A stretch of 64,000 bases of DNA from DATBGZ01 sp963803115 (lineage in GTDB: Bacteria > Actinomycetota > Actinomycetes > Mycobacteriales > Micromonosporaceae): NCBI GenBank assembly GCA_963803115.1, contig CAWDLN010000018.1:186001-250000 (forward strand), given 5' to 3'. Under the pieces are notes generated by a model. It did not search any database. It was not told the DNA's origin and saw only the letters and a list, made by a program, of their open reading frames with translations. The stretch's first letter is position 1. The number at the start of each line of letters is the position of its first letter. A program made the position numbers and the translations under genes. Below, piece by piece: positions 35,576 to 42,748 of the stretch.

Positions 35576-36505
35576 CTACGCCGCTCGGTTGAGGACGGGT
35601 ACGGCCGGCGTGAGCCCGAATGCTGCGGCGCGCCCGAGCAGGGCATCGACCGCGGCGTATCCGTCCACGCCGAGATCCTCGGTGAATTCGTTGACGTAGA
35701 GGGCGATGTGTTGCTCGACCACGTCTGGTTCCATCTCCTGCGCGTGGGCGAGAACGTAGTCGTGGCAGGCGCCCGGATCCGCCCATGCCTGGCGGACCGA
35801 ATCCCGGATCCATCCGGCGGCGGAGGCGGGGTCGACCGTCCCCTTGCGAGCGAGGATCGCCCCGAGCGGGATCGGCAGCCCAGTGTCGGTCTCCCACCAT
35901 TCGCCGAGGTCGGCGATTGCCCGCAGGCCGTACCGGTGGTAGGTGAACCGCGCCTCGTGGATGACGAGTCCGGCGTCGAATCGGCCCGCGGCGACGCCGG
36001 GCATGATCTCGGCGAAGGGCACGACACTGACCCGCGCCGGCGGGTGGTCGGCCGCCCACAACCGCATGAGGAGGTAGGCGGTGGTGCGTTCACCCGGCAC
36101 CGCCACGTGTCGACCCTCGACTGAAGTCACAGCGTCGCGCGCCAGCACGAGTGGACCGCAGCCGCGGCCAAGGGCCCCGCCACAGGGCAGCAGGTCGTAC
36201 AAGTCGAGCAGCCATGGCAGCGCCGCGTAGCTGACCTTCACCAGGTCGAACTCGCCCCGCTCGGCGGCGGAGTTGGTCACGTCGACATCGGCGTAGGTGA
36301 CGTCGAACTCCGGCGCGTCCGCGACCAGACCGTGAACGAGCGCGTGGAACACGAAGGTGTCGTTCGGGCACGGCGAGAACGCGATGCTTCGTTTGTTCGC
36401 GCCCGAGCCACGTTTGCTCGCGACTGCGGGGCTCGCTTCGCTCGCTCCTCGCGCTCGCGACCGGTGCATCGCTGGCGCTCGCTCCTCACGCTCACGGCTT
36501 CTCAC
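35576..36505 (-). CDS. mqnD: 1,4-dihydroxy-6-naphthoate synthase (futalosine pathway)
   Basis: 309 residues. After an odd N-terminus the MqnD core begins at KRSIAFSPCPNDTFVFHALVHGL and continues with FDLVKVSYAALPWLLDLYDLLPCGGALGRGCGPLVLA, VAVPGERTTAYLLMRLW, FDAGLVIHEARFTYHRYGL and DLGEWWETDTGLPIPLGAILA. The enzyme converts cyclic dehypoxanthine futalosine to 1,4-dihydroxy-6-naphthoate for menaquinone. Residues ~1-38 (MRSREREERAPAMHRSRARG...) are coded by a GCGAGCGAAGCGAGC-type repeat and have no counterpart in the family. GTG 36505 overlaps the mqnB stop by four bases; ATG 36469 is an alternative inside the repeat. Confidence 0.92.
   Translation of the reverse strand: MRSREREERAPAMHRSRARGASEASPAVASKRGSGANKRSIAFSPCPNDTFVFHALVHGLVADAPEFDVTYADVDVTNSAAERGEFDLVKVSYAALPWLLDLYDLLPCGGALGRGCGPLVLARDAVTSVEGRHVAVPGERTTAYLLMRLWAADHPPARVSVVPFAEIMPGVAAGRFDAGLVIHEARFTYHRYGLRAIADLGEWWETDTGLPIPLGAILARKGTVDPASAAGWIRDSVRQAWADPGACHDYVLAHAQEMEPDVVEQHIALYVNEFTEDLGVDGYAAVDALLGRAAAFGLTPAVPVLNRAA
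36385..36505. repeat. GCGAGCGAAGCGAGC-type repeat at the 5' end of mqnD
   Basis: This ~120-base stretch is built from nested palindromic pieces such as GGCTCGCTTCGCTCGCTCC, GCGCTCGCGACCGG and GCGCTCGCTCCTCACG. It is related to the dispersed unit found in mshD (54242-54361) and upstream of the MFS gene (47846-47883). It is translated in frame as the N-terminal extension of MqnD. Confidence 0.7.
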
Positions 36506-37155
36506 GAGACCAGGCTAGCCAGCACCGCGGCGCTGCGCTCGAGTGCGGCGAGGGCATCCGCGATCCGCCAGCTGTCACGGTCGCGGGGACCGACCGGATT
36601 GGACACCGTTCGTAGCTCGGCGAACCCAACGCGGGCCTGGACAGCCGCCGTACCAACGCCGTAGCCCTCCATCGCCTCGGCCATCGCGTCCGGGTGCCGC
36701 TCGGCCAGGGCCGCCGCGCGCTCCGCGGTGCCGGTGACGGTCGACACCGTCAGGACAGCGCCAACCACCGCCGAGGGCAGGCCCCTGCGCAACGTATCCA
36801 GCAGATGGCGATCGCACTCCACAGTGGACTGTCCAAATCCGAGGTCGGCGAGGCTGAGAAAGCCATCGGCCGTCTCGGCCCCGATGTCGGCGGCGATGGC
36901 GGCCGTTGCGAGCACCGTGGTGCCGATCGGCGCCCGGTCGGCGAAGCCGCCCGCGATCCCGGCCGAGACGACCCACGAGTACGGCGCCCCGCGCGCGGCC
37001 GCCCGCGCCAGCTCCGCCGCGGTGGCGGCCGCCGCGGCCGGGGCCCCGACCCCGACGGCCAGCGTGGTGAGCCCGTCCACCGAACCGACTCCCCGACCGA
37101 CTGCCTCTGCCTCAGCGGGTACGGCGGTAATGACGAGCAGCCGGCGGGCAGGCAT
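36502..37155 (-). CDS. mqnB: Futalosine hydrolase
   Basis: 217 residues from ATG 37155, chosen because GAGGA lies seven bases upstream; ATG 37173 adds six residues. Nucleosidase fold: RRLLVITAVPAEAEAV, TTLAVGVGAPAAAAATAAEL, WVVSAGIAGGFADRAPIGTTVLA, DGFLSLADLGFG and AMAEAMEGYGVGTAAVQARVGFAELRTVSNPVGPRDRDSWRI. It splits futalosine into hypoxanthine and dehypoxanthine futalosine. It forms an operon with mqnD (ATGA overlap), so menaquinone is made by the futalosine route. Confidence 0.92.
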   Translation of the reverse strand: MPARRLLVITAVPAEAEAVGRGVGSVDGLTTLAVGVGAPAAAAATAAELARAAARGAPYSWVVSAGIAGGFADRAPIGTTVLATAAIAADIGAETADGFLSLADLGFGQSTVECDRHLLDTLRRGLPSAVVGAVLTVSTVTGTAERAAALAERHPDAMAEAMEGYGVGTAAVQARVGFAELRTVSNPVGPRDRDSWRIADALAALERSAAVLASLVS

Positions 37156-37224
37156 GAACGCATCCTCGCGCATAGGTTTGAATTGCATTGCCCCCGGCGC
37201 AACGTCGCGTTGGCGTGCGGCAAG

Positions 37225-38052
37225 ATGATGCCCGTGACGGGGTCCATCACCCAAGCCAAGACGCCAAGTCCCAAGCTCGATCAGGCGTGCGCTGCCGCGG
37301 TCGACCAGGCGCGAGCGGCGGTGCTGGACGAACACGTCGGGGCACACCTGGGCGTCGACGCCGAGGGCGAGCGAATCGCCACGCACTATTTCGACTGCAC
37401 CTTGCCCGGGTATCGAGGCTGGCGGTGGGCCGTGACCGTGGCCCGCGCACCACGGGCCCGGAACGTGACGGTGTGTGAGACCGTACTGCTGCCTGGCCCT
37501 GAGGCCCTGTTGGCGCCCGGCTGGGTCCCCTGGCACGAGCGGCTCCAACCCGGCGACCTCGGCGTCGGCGATCTGCTGCCGACGACGGCCGATGACGACC
37601 GGCTGACCCCCGGATACGTACTCTCCGACGACCCGGCGGTCGAGGAGGTGAGCTGGGAGCTGGGCCTCGGGCGCAGCCGGGTGATGTCGCGCGAAGGAAG
37701 GGCCGAGACGGCCCAGCGCTGGTACGACGGCGATCACGGTCCGGAGGCGGCCATCTCGGTGGGCGCACCGGCCGCCGCCCGATGTGGGATGTGCGGCTTC
37801 TATCTGCCTCTCGCCGGTTCGCTGCGCCAATTGTTCGGCGTCTGCGGCAACCTCTTCGCCCCCGACGACGGCCGGGTCGTGACCGCCGACCACGGTTGCG
37901 GCGCGCACTCCGAGGTGCTGGTCGAGTCATCCACCGTGGTCGAGGAGTTGCCGACCGTCTATGACGACAACGAAGTGGAGACGGTCGCGGTCAGTCGCTC
38001 GGCGGGGTCGGTCACCGATGATGAGCCGGCGGAATCGTACGGACACGGCTGA
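37225..38052 (+). CDS. DUF3027 family protein
   Basis: 275 residues; ATG 37225 and 37228 are adjacent, GTG 37234 also possible. The DUF3027 core is clear: VGAHLGVDAEGERIATHYFDCTLPGYRGWRWAVTVARAPRARNVTVCETVLLPG, APGWVPWHERLQPGDLGVGDLLP, LGLGRSRVMSREGRAETAQRWYDGDHGPEA, then CGMCGFYLPLAGSLRQLFGVCGN and HGCGAH, which looks like a Cys4-type zinc site. It is widespread in actinobacteria with unknown function. It diverges from mqnB. Confidence 0.88.
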   Translation: MMPVTGSITQAKTPSPKLDQACAAAVDQARAAVLDEHVGAHLGVDAEGERIATHYFDCTLPGYRGWRWAVTVARAPRARNVTVCETVLLPGPEALLAPGWVPWHERLQPGDLGVGDLLPTTADDDRLTPGYVLSDDPAVEEVSWELGLGRSRVMSREGRAETAQRWYDGDHGPEAAISVGAPAAARCGMCGFYLPLAGSLRQLFGVCGNLFAPDDGRVVTADHGCGAHSEVLVESSTVVEELPTVYDDNEVETVAVSRSAGSVTDDEPAESYGHG

Positions 38053-38068
38053 GACTCAACCGTACGGC

Positions 38069-38332
38069 TCAGTCCGCTCGCGTCGCCCGCCGGCGCTTGC
38101 GGTTGCGGTCATGGATGATCATCAACCCGAGCCCTGGTAGTCCGAGCAGGGCACCGGCGAAGCAGATGGCGATCCACGGTTCGTTGCCGCCGTCGGCCAA
38201 GGTTGGTCGTTTCGCCAGGAAGATCAGCCCAAGCACGAGCCACAGCGCGATCCCACCCGCCGCGAACGGCACCATCGGTGGGTCCGATGGTGTGAGCTGC
38301 TTGCGCGGTCGTGCAGGCGCCGGCTGAGTCAC
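38069..38332 (-). CDS. DUF2530 family small membrane protein
   Basis: 87 residues from GTG 38332. Two hydrophobic segments (VPFAAGGIALWLVLGLIFLA and PWIAICFAGALLGLPGLGLMII) are followed by a basic end (HDRNRKRRRATRAD). The spacing and WLV/LGLPG pattern match DUF2530, an actinobacterial family of unknown function. It is convergent with DUF3027 and ends 17 bases from it. Confidence 0.8.
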   Translation of the reverse strand: MTQPAPARPRKQLTPSDPPMVPFAAGGIALWLVLGLIFLAKRPTLADGGNEPWIAICFAGALLGLPGLGLMIIHDRNRKRRRATRAD

Positions 38333-38342
38333 GACACACAGG

Positions 38343-38810
38343 CTACGACCCGGTGGGCTGGTCGTGGTGTTCGCCGTGCACGTGGTGCATCACCGCGTGA
38401 CCTCGCCCGCGTCCGATCAGGAACTTGTTCACCGGCAGTGCGACGACAAATGCGATCGCGAGCGATGCAACGAGGCTGCCCCAGAAGAGCCAGCTCGCCA
38501 GACCCGCGTCCATGGCACCCGGCACCGCGACGACGAAGGCGTTGTCGACCAGCTCCATCACCGCGATCGAGACCGTGTCCGCGGCGAGCGCGACCCGGAC
38601 CGCGGCCGCCAGTTCCAATCCCGACCGCAGCGCGACCCGGACCGTCAGGGCATAGCCGAAGACGAACGCCAGCGCGATCGAGAGCACGACAGTGACCACA
38701 TTGGACAGTCCGAAGGATGTCCCGACGGCCATGCCGAGTATCTCGCCGATGGCGCAGCCCGTGAGGCAGTGCCGCGTGGCGGCAATCGCCGTCCGCCAGG
38801 TGCTCTCCAT
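38343..38810 (-). CDS. DUF4396 family membrane protein, probably metal-regulated
   Basis: 155 residues. WRTAIAATRHCLTGCAIGEILGMAVGTSFGL is the DUF4396 signature, with conserved His-Cys and Gly-Cys pairs. Four membrane segments follow, and the C-terminus is histidine-rich (GHAVMHHVHGEHHD), fitting a metal-handling role. A CsoR-like inverted repeat (ATACCCC-CCA-GGGGTAT) lies ten bases upstream of the start. DUF4396 genes are often near copper genes. Transport of a metal is inferred, not shown. Confidence 0.82.
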   Translation of the reverse strand: MESTWRTAIAATRHCLTGCAIGEILGMAVGTSFGLSNVVTVVLSIALAFVFGYALTVRVALRSGLELAAAVRVALAADTVSIAVMELVDNAFVVAVPGAMDAGLASWLFWGSLVASLAIAFVVALPVNKFLIGRGRGHAVMHHVHGEHHDQPTGS

Positions 38811-38819
38811 GCCCGCACT

Positions 38820-38836
38820 ATACCCCCCAGGGGTAT
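38820..38836. promoter_or_regulatory. CsoR/RcnR-type operator upstream of the DUF4396 gene
   Basis: ATACCCCCCAGGGGTAT: seven-base arms ATACCCC and GGGGTAT with a three-base centre. G/C-tract inverted repeats flanked by AT are the known operator type of CsoR-family copper/nickel/persulfide repressors. Its place ten bases before the start codon would block transcription or initiation. No csoR gene is in the window. Confidence 0.65.
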
Positions 38837-39545
38837 TCGCGGTAGGGCGGACACGGCGCGCGCACCCGCGTGATCGTCGCCCCGTCCGACTGGCCTCGCG
38901 GCTACCGGTGGTGCGACCCGTCGCCGGCTCCGGCCGGCCTCGCGGCTACCGGCGGGTGATCGTCGCCGGCTCCGGCCGGCCTCCTCGATTCCGGCGGTGA
39001 TCACCGGGCGCGGGTCGGTGGTGTCTTTCCTGCCCCGGCCGTAGGAGCTGTACCCGGTGACGTTGTTCGTTGATCACCGGGTTCGATCGGGTGCTGTTTT
39101 CCCTGGCCCCGCGCGCGGATCCGTACCGGGTGATCTTGTGGTGCCGCGGTGGGGAACGCTGGAACGGTCGTGGGTGGGCCTTCTAACCGATAGGGTGATC
39201 GGCCAGCCGACGATGTGATCACCGGGCGCGAGTCGGTGGTGTCTTTGCTGCCCCGGCCGTTGGAGCCGTACCCGGTGACATTGTTCGTTGATCACCGGGT
39301 TCGATCGGGTGCTGTTTTCCCTGGCCCCGCGCGCGGATCCGTACCAGGTGATCTTGTCGTGCCGCCGCTGTTATGGCCCGCCGGCATCGCACTTGGCATC
39401 AACGCCCCTGGCATCAACGCCCCTGGCATCAACGCCCCGGGCATCAACGCCCCGGGCATCGTCTCGGCCATAGCCGGCGCTGCGGATCAACCCGAATCCG
39501 CGTGTCGGCGCGCGGATGTGGTGCGGATCACTAGGCCGTTAGCAG
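38837..39545. repeat. Gene-free repeat block with two 150-bp direct copies and many TGATCACC sites
   Basis: Two direct copies, 38998-39147 and 39216-39365, differ at about seven of 150 positions. Each consists of two 63-base halves (38998-39060 and 39071-39133 in copy one) beginning TGATCACCGGG and ending near GGTGA, so each half has inverted ends. Between the copies is GGTGATC...GATCACC again (39194-39222). A degenerate pair CCGGCCGGCCTCGCGGCTACCGG-like lies at 38890-38990. Short ORFs exist on both strands but repeat each other in length and have no ribosome-binding sites. Confidence 0.8.
39395..39454. repeat. 15-bp tandem repeat, four full units
   Basis: GGCATCAACGCCCCT/G repeated at 39395, 39410, 39425 and 39440, with partial units on both sides (39383 and 39455). 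In the plus frame it would read Gly-Ile-Asn-Ala-Pro repeatedly, but no credible gene surrounds it. Confidence 0.9.
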
Positions 39546-39551
39546 TGCTTA

Positions 39552-39564
39552 TTAGCTAGGCTAA
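39552..39564. promoter_or_regulatory. Short inverted repeat at the MarR gene start
   Basis: TTAGC-TAG-GCTAA is a perfect five-base inverted repeat in an AT-richer stretch, ending six bases before the GTG start and overlapping the AAGGA ribosome-binding site. A MarR autorepressor site is plausible. Confidence 0.45.
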
Positions 39565-39569
39565 GGAAC

Positions 39570-40016
39570 GTGGATACCGGCACGCCGCTCGAGCGCCGCA
39601 GCCCCGCAGAGGTGGCGCTGCGGATCCGGGAGGCGATCACGAAGGTCAACCGTCGACTCCGGCAGACCCGCCCGCTCGGTGACATCACCATCGCGCAGAT
39701 CTCGGCGATGCAGAGCCTGCAGGCAGCCGGTGCGCTCACCCCTCGGGAGCTGGCCGAGGCCGAGCGGGTGCAACCACCGACCATGACCCGGATCATTGCC
39801 CGGCTCGAGGAGCGCGGACTCATCCAGCGCACGCCCCACCCCACCGACGGCCGGCAGGTCATCCTCGCGCCGTCACCGCAGGGGCGTCAGATGCTCGGTG
39901 AGTACCAGCGCGTGCGGGACGAATGGTTGGCCCAACGTGTGGCGCGCCTTTCGACCGACGAACGCGACACCCTGCAACGGGCAACCGAGATCCTCGCTCG
40001 GATCGCCAAGGACTAA
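39570..40016 (+). CDS. MarR-family transcriptional regulator
   Basis: 148 residues from GTG 39570 (AAGGA upstream). The winged-helix core is LGDITIAQISAMQSLQAAGALTPRELAEAERVQPPTMTRIIARLEERGLIQRTPHPTDGRQVILAPSPQGRQML. The MFS exporter follows after 24 bases, the classic repressor-efflux arrangement, so it probably senses a toxic compound exported by that pump. Similar MarR genes occur at this locus in other actinobacteria. Confidence 0.9.
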   Translation: MDTGTPLERRSPAEVALRIREAITKVNRRLRQTRPLGDITIAQISAMQSLQAAGALTPRELAEAERVQPPTMTRIIARLEERGLIQRTPHPTDGRQVILAPSPQGRQMLGEYQRVRDEWLAQRVARLSTDERDTLQRATEILARIAKD

Positions 40017-40040
40017 AGACATCAGGGAGGCGCATCGCCC

Positions 40041-41348
40041 GTGCGGGCGCGGATCGGCACCACGTTCCAATCACTGACTATTCGCAACTACCGGCTCTTT
40101 GCAACCGGACAACTGATCAAGCTGCTCGGCGTGTGGATGCAGTTCATCGCCCAGGACTGGCTTGTCCTGGAACTCTCGAACAACTCGGCTACCGCCCTCG
40201 GCCTCGTGACTGGTTTGCAGTTCACGCCGGTGTTGCTCCTGACCCTGTACGGCGGCAAGCTCGCCGACCGTTATAACAAGCGCCGCCTTCTGATCGCGGC
40301 GAACGCCGCCTTCTTCGGTCTCGGCCTGGGCATGGGTCTGGTGGTATCGACCGATCTGATCACGCTTCCCCTCGTCTTCGCCTTCGCCGCACTCATGGGC
40401 ACGGTCAACGCGGTCGAGACTCCGGTGCGGCAATCATTCGTCTCCGAGCTGGTCGAGCCGGCGCTGCTACCCAACGCGTTGTCGCTTTCGGCCGCGACCT
40501 TCAACACCGCCCGCATCGTCGGGCCCGCGGTCGCCGGCGTGGCCATCTGGTTGATCGGACTCGGCCCGGTGTTCCTCATCAACGGCGTTAGTTACTTGGC
40601 ACCGTTGATCTTCTTGCTGCGAATGGATGCGGCAAAGCTCTTCCGAGTCGTAAAGCCGGCGACTCGAGCGAGGATTCGCGACGGGGTCACCTACGTGTGG
40701 CGGCGCGAGGATCTGCTGCTGCCGATCGTGCTGCTCTTCGTGGTCGGGATGGCTGGATTCAACTTCCAGCTCACCCTCGCCGTGCTGGCGAAGACGGTCT
40801 TCCTGACCGGACCGCAGCAGTTCGGCCTGCTGACGACCGCTTTGGCAACGGGCTCACTCGCCGGCGCGCTGGCCAGCGGCGGGCGGCGGACTCGGCCGAC
40901 CGTCTACGCCGTACTCGGCTCCGGAATCGCGTTTTCTCTGCTGGAGACCGTCGTCGGACTGATGCCGACCTTCCTGGCGACCGCCGTCGTGCTCGTACCA
41001 ACGGGATTCTTCATGATCTTCTTTGCCCAGGCCACGAACCAGCGCCTGCAGCTCGGGGTCGATGACGCCTATCGGGGCCGGGTCATGGCCATGTTTGTCC
41101 TTGTGTTCCTCGGCACGACTCCGGTCGGTGGTCCAACGATCGGTTTCCTCAGCCAGCACTTCGGGCCGCGGGTCGGGATCTGGGGAGGCGGGCTCGTGTG
41201 TTTGATCGCGACGGTCGCCGCATTGGCCTGGCACCTGCACCACGCCGGGGAGAAGATCCGGATCCGAATGCGACCGCGGCCGCGGGTCGAGATCGTCGGA
41301 TCGACGGTCACTGCCGAGGCCCCGGCCCTGGTGACCGCCGGCGGATGA
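40041..41348 (+). CDS. MFS transporter (EntS/MFS_3 type)
   Basis: 435 residues from GTG 40041, about eleven or twelve helices. NYRLFATGQLIKLLGVWMQFIAQDWLVLEL, the loop GGKLADRYNKRRLL (GXLADRxxRR), VETPVRQSFVSELVEPALLPNALSLSAATFNTARIVGPAVAGV and DAYRGRVMAMFVLVFLGTTPVGGPTIGFL are typical of the MFS_3 group, which includes siderophore and drug exporters. The cytoplasmic tail is basic. It is likely controlled by the adjacent MarR. Confidence 0.9.
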   Translation: MRARIGTTFQSLTIRNYRLFATGQLIKLLGVWMQFIAQDWLVLELSNNSATALGLVTGLQFTPVLLLTLYGGKLADRYNKRRLLIAANAAFFGLGLGMGLVVSTDLITLPLVFAFAALMGTVNAVETPVRQSFVSELVEPALLPNALSLSAATFNTARIVGPAVAGVAIWLIGLGPVFLINGVSYLAPLIFLLRMDAAKLFRVVKPATRARIRDGVTYVWRREDLLLPIVLLFVVGMAGFNFQLTLAVLAKTVFLTGPQQFGLLTTALATGSLAGALASGGRRTRPTVYAVLGSGIAFSLLETVVGLMPTFLATAVVLVPTGFFMIFFAQATNQRLQLGVDDAYRGRVMAMFVLVFLGTTPVGGPTIGFLSQHFGPRVGIWGGGLVCLIATVAALAWHLHHAGEKIRIRMRPRPRVEIVGSTVTAEAPALVTAGG

Positions 41349-41379
41349 GGTCCTCGGGCGGTCATGGCAGGCTGTCTGG

Positions 41380-42135
41380 ATGGAGACCGCACGACTGCAG
41401 GAGTGCCTGGGAACCGACTTCGGTCGGCTTCGCGAAATCGCGGCGATCACTGATCTGGCCAGTCCGGTGCCGAGCTGTCCCGACTGGACCCTGTCCGACC
41501 TGATCGTCCACGTAGGAACCGTGTACCTGCACAAGGTGGAGTGCATGCGGCTGGGTAGCCATCCGGAGCCTTGGCCGCCCGCCGGCATCGCTGACGAGGA
41601 GCCGATTGCACTGCTCGACCGTGCGTACGCGGCGCTCACGGCCGAGTTCGCCAGCCGCGCGCCGGATTCGCCAGCGTTCACCTGGTATGCGCCCGACCAG
41701 ACCGTCGGGTTCTGGATCCGCCGCATGGCTCAAGAGACTGTGATTCACCGCCTCGACGCCGAACTGGCGGCCGGCGTCGACGAAGCGCCGATCCCAGACG
41801 ATCTGGCCCTCGACGGGATCGACGAGTTTCTCATCGCCTTCGTAGAGTTCGGCTCGCGCACCTGGCCCGGCGAGTACGGCGAGGTGCTTGCAAGATCCGA
41901 TGGCCGCAGTGTTCGGCTGGAGACGCCCGGCGCCGGGTGGCTGGTGCGCCCGACGCCGGAGGCGGTCGAGGTGAGGTTGAGCGATCTCGACGGCGCCGAC
42001 GCGGTCGTCGCCGGCAAGCCGGCCGATCTGCTTCGCTGGGTGTGGAACCGGACCGACGACGCAGCCGTGGCGATCAGCGGCGATGCGGCGATGGTCGCCG
42101 ATCTGCGTCGAGTGTTCGCCGCCGGTGCCCAGTAG
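41380..42135 (+). CDS. Maleylpyruvate isomerase family mycothiol-dependent protein (DinB-like)
   Basis: 251 residues from ATG 41380. The MDMPI N-terminal domain has PVPSCPDWTLSDLIVHVGTVYLHK (first metal-ligand histidine) and AQETVIHRLDAELAAG (second), and the C-terminal MDMPI_C region includes WLVRPTPEAVEVRL and ADVVVAGKPADLLRWVWNR-like residues. Members use mycothiol as cofactor for isomerisation or thiol transfer. The stop overlaps the next gene by eleven bases. Confidence 0.85.
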   Translation: METARLQECLGTDFGRLREIAAITDLASPVPSCPDWTLSDLIVHVGTVYLHKVECMRLGSHPEPWPPAGIADEEPIALLDRAYAALTAEFASRAPDSPAFTWYAPDQTVGFWIRRMAQETVIHRLDAELAAGVDEAPIPDDLALDGIDEFLIAFVEFGSRTWPGEYGEVLARSDGRSVRLETPGAGWLVRPTPEAVEVRLSDLDGADAVVAGKPADLLRWVWNRTDDAAVAISGDAAMVADLRRVFAAGAQ

Positions 42136-42742
42136 CCGGCCGGCTTCGCAGCGACTCTTCGTCGCCATCGATCCATCGCCGGAGGCCGTGGCCGACTTGG
42201 GCGCGGTGGTCGACACCCTTGAGGTGAGCCGGGCCAACGCTCCCGGCCACTCGACCCGGCTCACCCGACGGGACGGCTGGCACGTCACCGTGGCGTTCCT
42301 CGGTGACGTGCCGATGGATCAGGTGTCGGCCGCGGCGAACGTGCTGCACATCGTCGGGTCGGACGCCGAGCCGTTGCGGCTCTGGTTCGCGGGCGGAGGT
42401 ACCTTCGGCCGCGGCGGGCACGCGATCCTCTGGGCCGGCCTGGAGGGCGATGTGCCCGCGCTCCGGGCGCTGGGTAGTGCCTTGCGACGCGGGCTTCGTA
42501 AGGCCCGACTTCCGGTCGACGAGAAGCCGCTGCGGCCTCATCTGACGATCTCCCGACCAGGCACTAGAGTCTCCCCGGCGCAGGTCGGCGCTGACGTCCA
42601 AACATTGTCAACGTACGTCGGTCCACAATGGACAACTGAAATGCTCCACCTCATGGTGAGCGAGACAGAGCGCACCGAAACCGGCCCGGTGCCGAAATAC
42701 ACATCGATCGCGGTCGCGCCGTTCGGCATACGACCCGGGTAG
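42125..42742 (+). CDS. thpR: RNA 2',3'-cyclic phosphodiesterase
   Basis: 205 residues from GTG 42125, overlapping the preceding stop. Both 2H catalytic tetrapeptides are present: HVTV in WHVTVAFLGDV and HLTI in RPHLTISRPG. RLFVAIDPSP at the N-terminus and LHLMVSETERTETGPVPKYTSIAVAPF at the end match ThpR/LigT. It hydrolyses 2',3'-cyclic phosphate ends or acts on 2',5'-linked RNA; the physiological role is unclear. Confidence 0.9.
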   Translation: MPSSRPASQRLFVAIDPSPEAVADLGAVVDTLEVSRANAPGHSTRLTRRDGWHVTVAFLGDVPMDQVSAAANVLHIVGSDAEPLRLWFAGGGTFGRGGHAILWAGLEGDVPALRALGSALRRGLRKARLPVDEKPLRPHLTISRPGTRVSPAQVGADVQTLSTYVGPQWTTEMLHLMVSETERTETGPVPKYTSIAVAPFGIRPG

Positions 42743-42748
42743 CCGACG

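Noticed and set aside
39395..39454. Possible small CRISPR array
   Set aside because: The 15-bp units are directly adjacent with no spacers and no cas genes are present.
39215..39559. A 114-codon ORF covering the repeats
   Set aside because: Its first half is the translated 150-bp repeat, which also makes same-length ORFs on the other strand; no ribosome-binding site or family.
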